A DNA stretch of 64,000 nucleotides, from contig CM044320.1 in assembly GCA_024291935.2 (NCBI GenBank), positions 48,116,001 through 48,180,000 of the forward strand, read 5' to 3'. Origin of the DNA: Okapia johnstoni. Taxonomy: Eukaryota > Chordata > Mammalia > Artiodactyla > Giraffidae. Position numbers and translations under genes: made by a program. The notes beneath the pieces are model-generated. The model ran no database searches. It saw only the letters and a program-made list of their open reading frames with translations, and was not told the DNA's origin. Of this stretch, positions 36,345 to 48,516 are shown piece after piece (the stretch's first letter is position 1; each line of letters begins with the position of its first letter).

Positions 36345-36510
36345 GGGTCACATCCCTGGGTTTGGTCCAAGCGTCATCACTTGGTTGGTACCTGCCTGGT
36401 GACAACCTCACAATATGCACCTTAATTTCCTCGGTGGTAAAATGGGGCTAATTATGAGACGATTGCCTTCTCACATCATCCTTGTCATGGTTGGATGCTC
36501 AATCAGTATT
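36345..36510 (+). repeat. MIR fragment
   Basis: MIR-like wording 'cctcggtggtaaaatggggc' followed by a tail with 'ctcaatcagtattaa'. Confidence 0.55.
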
Positions 36511-37195
36511 AACAGGACATGAGTAATAATGCAAGCAAGTAAAAAAAATGTTCTTGGTGGTTAAGCAAAAGTCCCTGAATACCTGAAAAGTACTGAAAAA
36601 AAGTGAACACTGTCTCCCCATAGGTAAACCCAATTTTGTCTTTTTCAAAATGACAAAAGGATTTTGTGGACAGTGAAAGTATTTGGTATAATGCTACAAT
36701 AGTGGATACGTTTCAGTACACATTTGTCAAAACTCATGGAATGTGCACCACACCCAGAGTGAGCCCTCATGGATGCTATGGATTATGGTGTAATGATGGA
36801 TCAAGGGCCTGTATCAAGGTAGGCCATCTTTAAAGCCTATTATTTCTAAGTTACGTTTCTCAAAGCTGGAATCTCTCTCTCTCTCTGTGCCTCATGCTCC
36901 CCACTCACTGGGTCATTCCACACTGACCACCAAGCTATAAGGTCAGGGAGGACCAAAAGCCGGTGAATTCCCCTGGGTTCTGTAATGAGTCAGCTTGCCA
37001 GAAAGAGGAAAAGGAATATGGTGACTGATGACTGATGTCTATAAAAGCAAAATGTTCTCAGACCGTAAGGAAGTGTAAGTGAAGTGGCAGGCCTTCAAAG
37101 AGATCCCAAAAGAGAAAGTGGATAGAAAAGGGACAAGATTAGAAGAGGCAGAGACAGAAGTGCAAGATCACAATGAAAAACCCAAGAGAGAATGA
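36511..37195. other. Intergenic, nothing recognised
   Basis: No feature recognised. A short (TC)n run lies near 36872-36885. Confidence 0.5.
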
Positions 37196-37702
37196 GAAAA
37201 GCTATGACCAACCTAGATAGCATATTAGAAACCAGAGACATTACCAACAAACGTCCATCTAGTCAAAGCTATGGTTTTTCCAGTAGTCATGTACGGATGT
37301 TAGAGTTGGACCATAAAGAAAGCTGAGTGCCGAAGAATTGATGCTTTTCAACTGTAGTGTTGGAGAAAACTCTTGAGAGTTCCTCAATCCTAAAGGAAAT
37401 CAGTCTTGCATATATTCATTGAAAGGACTGATGCTGAAGCTGAAATTTCAACACTTCAGCCACCTGATGCAAAGAAGTAACTCATTTGAAAAGACCCTGA
37501 TGCTGAGAAAGATTGAAGGCAGGAGGAAAAGGGGATGACAGAGGATGAGATGATTGGATGGCATCACCGACTCGATGGACATGAGTTTGAGAAAGCTGTG
37601 GGAGTTGGTGATGGACAGGGAGGCCTGGCGTGCTGCAGTCCATGGGGTCACAGAGTCAGGCATGACTGAGTGACTCAACTGAACTGAACTGAACTGAACT
37701 GA
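37196..37702 (+). mobile_element. BovB LINE 3' end
   Basis: CTATGACCAACCTAGATAGC through GAACTGAACTGAACTGAG, with an expanded pentamer tail (ACTGA repeated). A small deletion near 37383 removes part of the usual text. Confidence 0.93.
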
Positions 37703-38250
37703 GATGGAGACGCTCTTGACGATGGACAGAAGGAGAGTGGGCACAGAGAGGAGGAAGTAGAAGACAGGGATGGTGTTCTGTTTGCAGAGAGGGGAGCAAA
37801 CAGCCTCGCTCTCCCTGCCCTGGGAGTTTAGATAAAAGGGGGAAGGAAGAGGAGTTTGTAGAAGAGCAGTGACACAGTCAGCTGGCCTCTGCCCCATACC
37901 CTGTACTGCAGAATCCACATGATGAATGAATGAGTTGCCCAGAAAAGGTGAATTTACCATCAGTATCCCCAGTTTGGATGAAAGGGTGAAATAGCTGGGA
38001 AGATTTTCCAACAAAAAGTGCTCAATACAGAGGCTCCAAAAGCAAGATGACAGTATTTGTCAAATCACAGATGCAGTTTCCATGGGTGCCACCATTCCCA
38101 CTTACAGGATTTCTCCTGCAGATATCCTTGCAACCGTGTGAAATGCTGTATGTACTAGGTCATTCACTTGTAATTGCAAAGTTTGGAAACCACATGGCTG
38201 ATCATCAAACAGGGGACTTGTTAAATAAAAGATGGCACATGGAATACTGC
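37703..38250. other. Intergenic, possibly old L1, no gene
   Basis: No exon recognised. 'ttggaaaccacatggctgat' near 38185 and the text after the next SINE look like an old LINE, which I cannot name. Confidence 0.4.
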
Positions 38251-38522
38251 TGCTGCTGCTGCTAAGTCACTTCAGTCGTGTCCGACTGTGCAACCCCATA
38301 GACGGCAGCCCACCAGGCTCCCCCGTCCCTAGGATTCTCTAGGCAAGAATACTGGAGTGGGTTGCCATTTCCTTCTCCAATGCATGGAAGTGAAAAGCGA
38401 AAGTGAAGTCGCTCGGTCGTGCCCAACTCCCAGCGACCCCATGGACTGCAGCCTACCAGGCTCCTCTGTCCATGGGATTTTCCAGGCAAGAGCAATGGAG
38501 TGGGTTGCTGTTGCCTTCTCTG
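38251..38522 (-). mobile_element. BOV-A2 SINE
   Basis: Two BovA monomers joined by GAAGTGAAAAGCGAAAGTGA, with (CTG)n at the end. Target-site duplication CATGGAATACTG lies at about 38239-38250 and 38523-38534. Confidence 0.95.
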
Positions 38523-38534
38523 CATGGAATACTG

Positions 38535-39784
38535 TACAGGGGTAAAAAACAGAACAACAACAAAGAAACACACAAAACAACAACAAAGAAACACAAAGCA
38601 GCTCTCTATGTACTGATAAGGACTCATTTCCGAGACACACTGCCTAGTCAAAAAAGGCAGGCTCACAACTGTTTGCAAGGTATGCTACATTTGGGAAAGA
38701 AATTAAAAGGGAAATCATTTTAAAGGTATGTTTCTGCTTGTATTTTCATTGAAAGGGGCTATCTGCCAGAAGAGAGGTGAATTAAGTGTGGGAAGAGGCA
38801 AGTACAAAGGCTCTTCACAGAGGACCTTTTTATACTGTTTTGATGTTTGAATCGTATCAATGTATGACTGATTCGAAATTTTAAAAATAAGAAAACATGA
38901 TTCAGAGTTGAAGGACTGCAAGTGAGGAACAGCTGAATGGCCACTTATCTAGAAATTATCTTTCCACCCCTGCACAGCAAGTCCAGGAAACAGTAGTTTG
39001 CTATATCTGCATATTAGAACTCTTGAGTGTTTGTATAAATCAGGGTTCCTCTAGGAATAAGCATGAGAAATCCAGCCCGAGTCTACTAAAGTTAAAGAGA
39101 GACTCACGTAACTGAAGAGTCCAGAGGTGAAGCCGGCTCTGGGGATGGAGGGCTTTGCGCATCACTGAGGGACTGCCTAGGCTGCAAGCTTCCTAGGCAT
39201 CATCTCACAGCACCCTGGCCCAAACCACAGGGCAGATGGCTGGTAGCCCTGTCAGCATTTTCCAAGCATCGATTCTGGAGGTTGCCACCACCCCCAACGC
39301 AACTTTGGCATCCTGCTGCCCTTCATTTTAGAAGATGGATCTGCTGGGGGTGACCTAGGAGCATCAGAAACTTCTCCTCCAGGGCTTGAGGCTGTGGTTG
39401 CTTGCTCTCTTGTGCAACAGACAGGATGCAGATGTATGACATTCTGGCCTGGAGAATGCGGGGCATTCAGAGCCAGACCAAGAGTATGTGTGTGGGGAGA
39501 CGGCTGGGCTTACAGGCTTGCCAGAATCAGGGAGTGGGAGAGAGTGAAGACCACTTATCTTCCTCCCACTGCCCCTTCCTCATTCCAGGCCCAAATACCA
39601 GACCAAGGCGTCTCCAACTGAGTGAAAAATGGGAACATGGGACCATGCCACATGTAAGGGATGTTAGGAAATCCAGACACAGCACAACACTAATACACTT
39701 AATTTGGTTTATGAAATGCAATTTCTGTGGAATCCTCTGTTAGTGTTTAGGGGGCAGGGGAGATGCACTTGATTATTAATCAAG
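38535..39784. other. Intergenic, nothing definite
   Basis: Contains a CAACAA/AAACA-rich patch (38555-38605) and unique-looking sequence. No exon recognised. Confidence 0.45.
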
Positions 39785-39935
39785 AAAACAAGAGCCCCAG
39801 ACTGGAATCTGTTGCAGTAGAACCACTTACAGGTCACTGAACTTCTCTTTTTTTTTTTTGTTGCCTTAGCTTCTTCATTTGAAACATGTGACAATTAACT
39901 GTCTGACTAACCTCACAGAGATTAAATAAGAACAC
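39785..39935 (+). repeat. MIR fragment
   Basis: 'ttacaggtcactgaacttct' and 'ctaacctcacagagattaaa' are MIR-like, with an inserted T-run. Confidence 0.6.
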
Positions 39936-40703
39936 AATAAATTTGAAAACATATAAACATGACTTTGAAGTTAACTGAAGGCAAACTGATCGCCTATATG
40001 ACTTACTTTTTTTTTTTTTTTTACTTGAAAAGATTGGCAGCCAGTAAAATTTGGTTTACTCTGAATCAAGTTGGGTTGGCTTTTCTGGCCTTTGGGGTCA
40101 GGGGGAGCTGAATTCTGTAGTGGAATCTGCAGCTTTGCGTCAGTGCAAGACCAATTTCCTATCCCTTTCTTCTGAGAAACAACTTTCCAGCACCATCAGC
40201 CCAGTAGTTTGGGTGATGTGGACCCCTTTCAGTGCTCCAGAGGTGAACATGTGACACTGGACTGACCAATCAGAGCATTGGACTTCCCTGGGCAACAGGA
40301 TGGGCATGTGACCCAAGCCAGCCAATCAGAGAAAGTGAGTTTCAACTGGAGGGCTTTGGTTAGGACTTTTAGGAAGCCCTCTCATTCCACTGGACAGTTT
40401 GTAGCCTGGGCCTTCAAGAAGCCATCTCACGCCCACCGAGGGGAAATCCTGCCTGAGAAGGATGCCAACAGAGAGGAGGAGCGAATAGATGGCGTCCTGG
40501 TGACTTTTTGATCCAGCCATCCCTATAGTCAGCTCCAGCCCAGGACCTCTCATAACTTGAATCAACAGATGCCTCTCTTTCTTTCAACAACGTTGAGTTG
40601 GATTTCTGTGCAAACTTCTGATACTACTATTCAAAAATCTCTACAAAGATGAGCCATCCTGCCCACATGCAAAACTACATGAATTAAGAAAACGTAAGAT
40701 TTG
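39936..40703. other. Intergenic; paired CCAAT motifs, no gene
   Basis: A T-run lies at 40008-40021. Two CCAATCAGAG motifs occur at about 40267 and 40323 in sequence resembling an old dispersed repeat. No exon recognised. Confidence 0.4.
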
Positions 40704-40822
40704 GGACTTCGTCAGAGGTCCAGTGTTTCAGATTCCACTTTCCAATGCAGTGGGTAAGTATTCAATCACAGGTCAGGGAACTAAGATCCCACATGCCACA
40801 TGGTATGCCAAATTTTTTTAAA
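40704..40822 (+). mobile_element. CHR-type SINE, degraded
   Basis: Diverged head GGGACTTCGTCAGAGGTCCA, conserved middle GGTCAGGGAACTAAGATCCC. Confidence 0.8.
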
Positions 40823-41254
40823 ATAATAATAATAAGATTTAAATTCTACCTCTGTAGAATCCAAGTGGAGCTAGAATACTTCCCTGAATAAATATACTTC
40901 ATAGTAGTACCAAGTCGACATATTATAATTTAAGAGACATAGATTACTAAAATAAAGAAATATTTCATTTTATTTTACTCTTTCAGCCATGAGGTCCAAG
41001 GAAATGCAAGTTCATGGAAATCAGAAATAATACCAAAATATGGAGGAGACCAGCTTTCGACATTTCATGAAATCAGCAAACGTGCTTGTCCGGAGTGAGT
41101 TTTGGCCTTCTCAGTTTGCCAAGCCAGGTGTACCATTTGGTCTAGCCCATGGAACAATTTCTGTGATAACTGTCCAGGATGAAGAGAGTCGTCATAGAAG
41201 GGAGACACCCAAACAACTGAAACGTTTACAGCACACAAAGCAAAACAGTCAATA

Positions 41255-43127
41255 TTAAAAGGTGACATAGACTGTTTATTACCTCATTAGTAAACCAGAG
41301 TTAAATCTCATTATACAGTACTACAAATATCCCCCAGCCATGTCTCCACTTGCTCACTCCCTCATTCATGCATTCAGTGAGTTTTTATTTATTAAGCACC
41401 TACTGTGTACCAGGAGGCAGCCTGGTAAATGCTGGAGTAACAAAGATTAAGGCACAGACTTCTGCCCACAAGGAGCTCCCAATCTAAATCACACAGAGAG
41501 ATACAGCAGTGAAGGATGACAATGAATGTGTCAAGAAGGGCTGATAACAGTCTGTTCCAAGGGAGACCCAACCCTGGATTCATTCCACTGCAGGTTCCAT
41601 AGCAAAGGTAAGTGGCTTTCCTCCTCTGCAGAACACAGATGTAACCAGCATTTCAGTTCCAAGTTACCAACGACCCAGAAGTGGGTCTCAGTCTCTCACC
41701 GCTGAACCCTCAGGGGAGATAGGGTCTGTCCTTGCAGAGGAGGCTGACCACTACTGAGCCTCCTTCTTCCACAGCTGGCCAAGTGAGCGGCTCTGCCCTT
41801 GGCATGAGCCCTCAAGGTCTGGACCATCTTGGCCAGACATGGGTTTCTGGTCTGGAGGGTCCCTGAAGGTGAATTCCTTCTCTTCTACTTTTAAATCTTT
41901 GCATCTAGAGACCCACTTGTTCTTGGGAATGACTTGCTTTTCACTCGTCATTCGTGACGTGCTGTTACCGAGCAAAGGACCTACTTCACATCTCATAAAG
42001 TGTGCAAACATCCAGCCGTGGGGATGAAGCAGAGCAAAGAAACTCCATCCCGCACCATGCTCCCCTCCCTCCCCTCTCAGACCTGCACTCCCTGTCAGCG
42101 GCAGTGAAAGGAATGCGAGATGTGTGGTGAGGCTTCTGAGTCAGACAGTGTGGCGGGTTATGCCAGTAACAATAAAGGGCAGCTTTGTAAGTGGAATGTG
42201 TAATGCTTTTCGCAGGTTGGTTTCTGCGGAGGTTTAGGATTGAGCAAGTCTCCTTCCCATAATCCCGCATTCCTCGGATGTTCCCTGAGACACACTCTCC
42301 ACCTTCCCCTCATCACTCTGGAATCCAGTGAGTTCTTCTTGTTAGTTGCTCACCTCCATTTCACTCTGTTGTTAGAAGGATTTGATTTCTAACTTGCCTG
42401 GCTGAATCCATCCCACCTGGAACACATCACTACAGACTGCCTTCAGTTAGCAGCAAGGGTAAAAGCTGGGTCTCTGTGAGCAGGGAGGCCCACGGGGTGG
42501 GGGACGGAATGTCAAAACCGAGGTCTTCCATGGTCACTGAGTTAATGTGCATAGTGGTCTTAAGGCCTTTTGATAGAAGCTTTTTGCTTGGTTCATCTAA
42601 AAATCAGTCTCTTAGTTAGTGTTAATTTATTAACTAAATCTTAATGATCATTTTAAACTGAATTTTAGAAATGCTCTTAAGATATAAAATTATACAGTGC
42701 ATTCTCTAAAAATAAAATCTTAAAAAGAACATCCCCTGATTTTACTTTTGAATGAATTCCTCAGTTAGTGTATCTCCACAAATCACTCACACAGAGAGAA
42801 ATTAACAAAAACAGAATTTGTATAAAAATAAGAGGTTTCCATTTGCTGGAACACCTTATTTTGTCTGTCAGGAATTTGTTAATACAAAAAAAGTGTCTAC
42901 TTGGAAAGTTATAAAAACATTGCTACGATGTCATAAATGCTCTACATTCTCTAGGAAAACATACCTTTGGAAATAGCACAACTATTGGGAATTCTTAAAG
43001 AAATTCAAGTCCTGGATGTGCTGCAGATGAATTCCACACAGGGCAGCATTAAAATCCTATCTGTCCTCTGTACCACTTCCAGAAATTGTCTGCCACTTCC
43101 ACTGAGTTAGATAGAGTTCTTCTTTCT
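41255..43127 (-). other. DRAM1: DRAM1 3' UTR (inferred extent)
   Basis: The exon 7 stop is TGA at 43128-43130, and sequence below it is free of SINEs for about 1.9 kb, as expected for a constrained UTR. Minus-strand AATAAA signals occur at 41275-41280 and within a MIR at about 41384-41393; another lies near 42627. I chose the most distal as the end, so the true length could be shorter. Confidence 0.5.
41380..41490 (+). repeat. MIR fragment inside the DRAM1 3' UTR
   Basis: 'ttattaagcacctactgtgt' followed by 'accaggaggcagcctgg' and 'aaggagctcccaatctaa' are typical MIR/L2 phrases. Confidence 0.65.
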
Positions 43128-43172
43128 TCAAACATCACCATTGATTTCTGTGGATATTCTTAAGGTGACACT
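43128..43172 (-). CDS. DRAM1: DRAM1 exon 7, coding part
   Basis: Fourteen codons plus stop (SVTLRISTEINGDV) follow an AG acceptor at 43174-43173 and form the cytoplasmic C-terminal tail after the sixth membrane span. The exon is phase 0 with exon 6. The human protein as I recall it ends in isoleucine rather than valine, a conservative change. The acceptor is unusual: 19 consecutive T on the transcribed sense strand lead into AATAG. Confidence 0.95.
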   Translation of the reverse strand, partial: SVTLRISTEINGDV

Positions 43173-43196
43173 CTATTAAAAAAAAAAAAAAAAAAA
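43173..43196 (-). promoter_or_regulatory. DRAM1: Exon 7 splice acceptor with T19 tract
   Basis: Plus-strand A(19) at 43178-43196 is, on the gene strand, a pure T-run ending in AATAG directly before exon 7. It serves as the polypyrimidine tract. Homopolymers of this length are unstable, so length variation at this acceptor is likely. Confidence 0.85.
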
Positions 43197-43763
43197 GGTT
43201 TAAAAGAAGGTAAACAACACCAGTGCCAGCTCTGAAACTCCTAAGAGCTTTGCACTCCCTCAGAGATGATCTCACTATGGTTTGTAGTGAGCTTGAGTTG
43301 GGTCCTCAAGAATTTTCTTGGCTTTCTGTAACCTTTTAGTTAATAATTCACTTGTTTCAAGATGCAAGACTTTCCCTGTTGCCAAATCCGACAAGGTCCC
43401 ACCTTCTCTCCGCCTTCAGAACATTTTTCAACAACACACTTTTATTTTTAAGAAAAGACATATTTCCTGTTATTTGGAACTTGTAAGTGAGACCTCCTCA
43501 CAAAGTAAATAACCAGGATCTATGACCATAAGCATCAAATGGCAGGGGACAGATGAATGTTTCCTTGTTTGGGAGAACAAGATGCTTTCCTTTGGGAATA
43601 CACTAAGTTGCACAATACTTGTACATTTTTTTTTTTTTCAAACACATAAGGGTAAAAAAGAAAGCTAAAGCTCTTATGTTTCTTTAATCCGAGAAATGTT
43701 CTATGGCTTCCTACTAACCCTCATCATCAGTAACTTATAACATATGGATGGGTAAATACCAAC
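43197..43763. other. DRAM1: DRAM1 intron 6
   Basis: About 590 bases between exons 6 and 7, including the acceptor tract. A T-run lies near 43629-43638. No repeat family recognised. Confidence 0.8.
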
Positions 43764-43856
43764 CTGGAAATCGTGGATGAATGTTAGAAAGTAGAAAATA
43801 AAACCAAAGGCCACTGTCCATTCACAGATCGCACTCACTACGTGATACACATAATC
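43764..43856 (-). CDS. DRAM1: DRAM1 exon 6
   Basis: Thirty-one whole codons, beginning [18 protein letters not shown] and ending [11 protein letters not shown], bounded by AG at 43858-43857 and GT at 43763-43762. It encodes the sixth and last membrane span. The human protein as I recall it has FIQDFQ; here the glutamine is histidine. Both borders are phase 0, so skipping this 93-base exon would keep frame but remove the whole span. Confidence 0.97.
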
Positions 43857-44740
43857 CTAAGAGCAACAACAACAACAAAAGAAACAGAATTGAGCCTGCA
43901 TGCATTCACTTTAGTGAACATATTGAAATAACAATGAGCAGGGCGGGACAGAGGAAAAAGCTGCCCAGTGAGCATAAATCAACTCCCAGAGGAAGCATGG
44001 TGAGCAAGGCCACGTGGATGTGCACTGGGGCAGCTGCCCAACGAGAATGGGAATACAATAACTCCAAAGTTCTCTCCCATTCTCACACACTCTGGCTTTA
44101 CAACTGTCTGTGGAATTTCAGCAGGCAGAAGAAGGACCACAGAATGGCTGAGAGTGGGAAGCAAATGTGGACTCAGTAGAAGAAAGAAATTTCCATACAA
44201 AGCATGACTGGTTCTCCCACCGCTGGGAACCCCAAAGTTGAAAGGCAGGCTTGAAAAACACCTATCTAGCGTCTGTGTGGTTATTCCTAAGATCTGAAGT
44301 GTACATCTAAAGGAGACTGGCTTCTGTGTTTCTCTGTTGCTATAGAAAATGTCAGTTCAGACAACAGGTCTGCTTGGCGTTATAAGGTTAGCGCAGCTAC
44401 AAAGCAAAGGCTAATACTGAGACTTCTCTTCTTGGGGACAGGAATGAGAGGGTGGAAGGCATGAAACAGAAGGGCTTCAATTGGGGTTCCAAAGTTGGCT
44501 ACCTCTGGAGGCCAGGAAAAAGAAATGAAACTGATGGTTGCAAAAAGACAGGGACAATGGGGAGGGCATGCTTCATCCGTTCTGTTCCATTCTTGCCAAA
44601 TGGGAAAATACGACCCCAGTGTTACTTTGAGATTAAAAAAACAAAAGCCCATGGAGTGTGTGTGCGCGTGTGTCAGAGACAGAGAGAAAGATATCTTCCC
44701 TGATTTTTTAAATGCTGGAAACCACTTTAAAAGCATTTTT

Positions 44741-44843
44741 AGGGACCTCCCTGGTGGTTCTGCGGTTAAGATCCCAATGCAGGGGGTGTTAAGATTCCAC
44801 ATGTCTCAGGGCCAAAAACCTCAAAACATAAAAAAAAAAAAAA
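44741..44843 (+). mobile_element. CHR-type SINE, internally deleted
   Basis: Head AGGGACCTCCCTGGTGGTTC, shortened middle, A(13) tail. Confidence 0.85.
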
Positions 44844-45887
44844 TCCAGAAGTGATAGTGTAACAAATTCAACAAGGCTCTATAAAAAATGGTTCACATCA
44901 AAACATCTTTTAAAAAATGATAAACAAAAACATTTTTAAATACTGTCTAGAGTCCAAGTCAAAAATGCTTGTCTACATTCTGATTTTAGCCCACATGCCA
45001 AATTAGCCTGCGGACTGTCATCAGTTCCAGCCCTTTGATTTCAGATCATAACCTATATTTTCTTCCTGCTTCACTGTCTGCTCTGCTGTCGGTTACAAAG
45101 GTGAACAAACAAATGTGCTAGATTACAGGTGGGTTCTTTTCTTTGCTCCACCACAAAGATCTCATCGAGGTGCATCAAACTTGATACCACTGCTCCCCCT
45201 CCCCACGGAGGGTTGCATCCACCCGCTGTTCTCACCCAGGCCGCCCTGGGAAGCATGTGACCAGCTATATTAGGGGGTCAAGAACCAGGGCCATGTCCTT
45301 TTCAAAGGTGATAGCACTACAACATTAACCCCATCTCATGTCATCCCTGGACAATGAAGATGGTTTATCCAAATAGAAGCAGAATTTGGGGGGAGGGGAG
45401 GATATCTGTAGCATGATGTTAATGACAGTGCACTGAAGCAGGGGTCCAGACTCTTGCATAACATTCTATTCCGTGAATTGATGTAAAGGGTTTTCTTTGC
45501 ATTTGTGGATATTGGGAACAGAAAGCAATGAGTGGGACAGCAATTTTTGGAGTGAATAGAAAATCAGGTACTTTCCACATTTTTAAGATAGAAAATGAAT
45601 GGGAAAAAAAAGGGGGGGTGGTTTAACTGTGGGGCATTGATTAATCTTTCTCAGCAGCAGACTTGTTTCATTTGATTTGTGGTGGAAGGACTCCCCCTAG
45701 TGGTTAAAAAGTAAAATACACCCTAGGCTGCTCTGCTGTGAGCTCTCCTTTTCAGGAAAAACTTTTTCCTCCTAATTTCTGCCTGGCTGGTCCTCACCAC
45801 CTTCAGTCTCTTTCTTGCCTCCTGCCGGGTTCCATCACCTGCCAGAATCCTTTGTAATGGTGGAAAATCATTCCTTAGACCCTGCCG

Positions 45888-45966
45888 TTACCCCAACCAG
45901 GGATCAAATCCGTGTCCCCGACAGTGGAAGCACAGAATCTTAACCAACAGACCACCAGAGAAGTCC
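45888..45966 (-). mobile_element. CHR-type SINE head fragment
   Basis: The minus strand starts AGGACTTCTCTGGTGGTCTG at the high end and stops after the B-box region. No tail. Confidence 0.8.
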
Positions 45967-45989
45967 TTGAAAATGCTTTTCAAAAAGCA

Positions 45990-46790
45990 TCAGTAAGTCC
46001 ACCTCTGCCTTGGGGAAAAAACTCCTGCTCCTCAGTAATTCCCATCTCTCTGTAGGTTAACTAAGGGCATGAGCTGATCTCAATTCAAAACATCTGATTC
46101 CTCATGTTCCCATGTTTGGTCTGGAAATTACCTGTCACTCCACCCTATGCTCTGATGTCCCGTGTCTAACTGGACATTTCTCCTTGGTGTTTCACTGTGG
46201 CTTCAGATTCAACTATTCTAAAACCAAACCCATCCATTTCCCCCCATGGAATCATTAATTCCTGTTAGGAACCGACTCTGTTCATGAGAACACATTCTTC
46301 AGTTCACCCAAGACAAAAGCTTGGAAGTTATTTCACTTCATTTCCTTTCATTCTCATGCTATTAATTCCAATGTAGGTGAATCTTGATTTGAAATCTAAT
46401 CTAGTGGAACTACCTTCTTCCTGCCTTCCTACCTCCGGGCTCTCTCCTCTTCAATCCATCTCGGGGGTTGCTTCTGACTAATGATACTCATCCAATAATA
46501 TTCTTTTATTTACTTTCCTGTTCAAAAGCCTTCAAAGGCTTATTCTGATCACCTACATCAAGCATGAGCCTCTCTGCCCACCTCTTAAAGACTGGCACAA
46601 ATTACTCCCCCACAAACTTACCCCGACCACATTTATTTCTCACACTACACTGAGAAACTGTTCTTCTCTGTTCCCATCCCATGTTAAGCAGATCCTCCGT
46701 CTGCTTAGCATGTCTATTTCCTCTGACTGCCACACACCTTCATTCACATCATTTCCCTGCCTTTCAATCTCACTTCTTTCACTAAGCCTC
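45990..46790 (+). repeat. L2 LINE remnant
   Basis: A long diverged block with L2 phrases such as 'ttcaaaagccttcaaaggct', 'tattctgatcacctacatca', 'catgagcctctctgcccacc' and 'cacactacactgagaaactg'. Confidence 0.55.
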
Positions 46791-46900
46791 AATGGTTGAA
46801 GGGTTTAAGAGAGTAAATTACAAATTCAAATTTTTAAAACTAATTTTGAAAATGCAGGAATCAGGTGTGACAGTCACATTTAAAACAACTTAAATTTTAC

Positions 46901-46959
46901 CTTTTCTTTGGGATTCCACTCCAGCTTGGTTATAGAAATTAGTGAAGCACAGGCAATCA
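46901..46959 (-). CDS. DRAM1: DRAM1 exon 5
   Basis: Fifty-nine bases that, with the last A of exon 4, encode the 20 residues MIACASLISITKLEWNPKEK. This is the end of the fifth membrane span and the start of the loop before the sixth. Acceptor TTTTTTAG lies at 46967-46960 and donor GTAAAA begins at 46900. The human protein as I recall it has MIV and NPREK; both differences are conservative. Start phase 1, end phase 0. Confidence 0.97.
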
Positions 46960-47336
46960 CTAAAAAAGGGGAACTGGTTAAGGAAGCTGCAGACTAGGTC
47001 CTTTAGTGTTACAGACTAGATTATTCTTCCAATAATATAACCAGTACACAGTGTTCAAATGTTAGTACCAACATATTTATAATCAAACCAGTTATATCAG
47101 CTTCTTATTATCTCAAACCTTAAGTCTCATTATGATAGAAGTTTAAATACAACATGGAAATAGTCCTTCCTTAGCAATACTTTGGCAGTTATGTATAGCA
47201 GAATTTTAATCTGTGGCTACATTTTGCTTGACCCTGTTGTTTAAATTTGGTCAAAATGACTGACACGGCAGTCTAATATGGGTAATTTTGGAGTACTTTT
47301 TCCCTAAAATACTATTTTCCCTAAATTAAAATGTCA

Positions 47337-47400
47337 ATTAAAATTCTTCTTCCTTAAAATATTATGTTATTAAAATTCTTCTTCCTTAAAATATTATGTT
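47337..47400. repeat. Perfect 32-base tandem duplication
   Basis: Two identical units, 47337-47368 and 47369-47400, beginning ATTAAAATTCTTCTTCC and ending TATTATGTT, lie side by side without differences. Confidence 0.97.
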
Positions 47401-47575
47401 CAAGGCAATAGCTTCAAGGAAAAATTAACATTTCAAAGTACCAAAGCATTACAAAGTACCAAGGCTCATATACAAAAACAAGCTACAGCAAGTTAAGGTA
47501 TTATTGTTTTAAAAAAAAAACAGACCTTTTCCATTGAGTAACTGGGTATAAGTAGAGCCCTTAATCCCTGGCCCA

Positions 47576-47797
47576 GGCATGCACGTGTGCTAAGTTGCTT
47601 CAGTCGTGTCCGACTCTGTGTGACCCTACAGACTGTAGCCTGCCAGGCTCCTCTGCTCATGGGATTCTCCAGGCAAGAATACTGGAGTGGGTTGCCATAA
47701 TCCCCACTCCAGGGGTTCTTCCTGACCCAGAGATCGAACCCTGGTCTCCTTCATCGCAGGTGGATTTTTTAACCACAAGCGCCACCTGGGAAGCCCC
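47576..47797 (-). mobile_element. Bov-tA SINE
   Basis: Minus-strand head GGGCTTCCCAGGTGGCGCTT. Flanks AATCCCTGGCCCA and AATCCTTGGCCCA form a target-site duplication with one change. Confidence 0.93.
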
Positions 47798-48516
47798 CAA
47801 TCCTTGGCCCAAAGGGTTTACAAATCAAAGAGATAGGTCCTACACCTGACATCCTACACCTGACCTAGGGGATGAAAGACAAACCCTGAGAGGTCAGTCT
47901 AATAAAGCCAGGAACTGAGGCAACAACGCAAGGTGGACAAAACTGTCTGCACAAAGATGGTTGCAACCATTTTGATTGAACTTGGAAGACAAAAGAAAGC
48001 TAGAGAGGAATGGAGATGCTCTTTAATGAAAAAGCTTTTGCAAAGAGTTAAGAATTCCAAGTGTTGCGTCAGTTAATGCCAAGTTGGGCACCTCCTCTGA
48101 ATTTGGAGTCAGCATCCTCTCTCCGTGCCCTTCCCACCTCCCATGTTTTGCCATTCTTAACACTTCTCAGTTTCTCAAAGTAAAAGTAGAGAGCATCGAA
48201 GGTCCCCTGATCATGTCATGACCATACTTCTGTTTCTAATAGCTTAATTCTCTTAATTCTTTCACTTAATTCTTGACCTCACCTTTAGCCCCATCAGGTA
48301 CCATGCTGGGGAGAAGGTGGAGAGGTGGAGAAAACAGACCTGGTGTCAGTTCCCAGAAATATAACAGCCTTGATGGACGCAAGGAATGTGCCTCGTTAGA
48401 AAAGAATAGGGTGCAGTGATGACTCAGAGGGAAGAACAGATATCTGGCTGGTGAAGGCAGCACAGCCAAAGAAACAACAATAATAAGTTGTGAGGCTTGA
48501 GGAGCTTTCTAGAACA

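Larger units (their letters stand above)
43857..46900. other. DRAM1: DRAM1 intron 5
   Basis: About 3 kb. It holds a (CAA)n patch at 43864-43879, two CHR SINEs and a long L2 remnant listed separately. Other parts (43880-44740, 44845-45885) show nothing recognisable. Confidence 0.8.

Noticed and set aside
37448..38014. A 188-codon minus-strand open frame
   Set aside because: About half of it is the antisense of a BovB 3' end and the rest has no recognisable domain.
38262..38723. Open frames of 100-138 codons on both strands
   Set aside because: They derive from the BOV-A2 SINE and its flanks, and similar frames recur at every SINE in the window.
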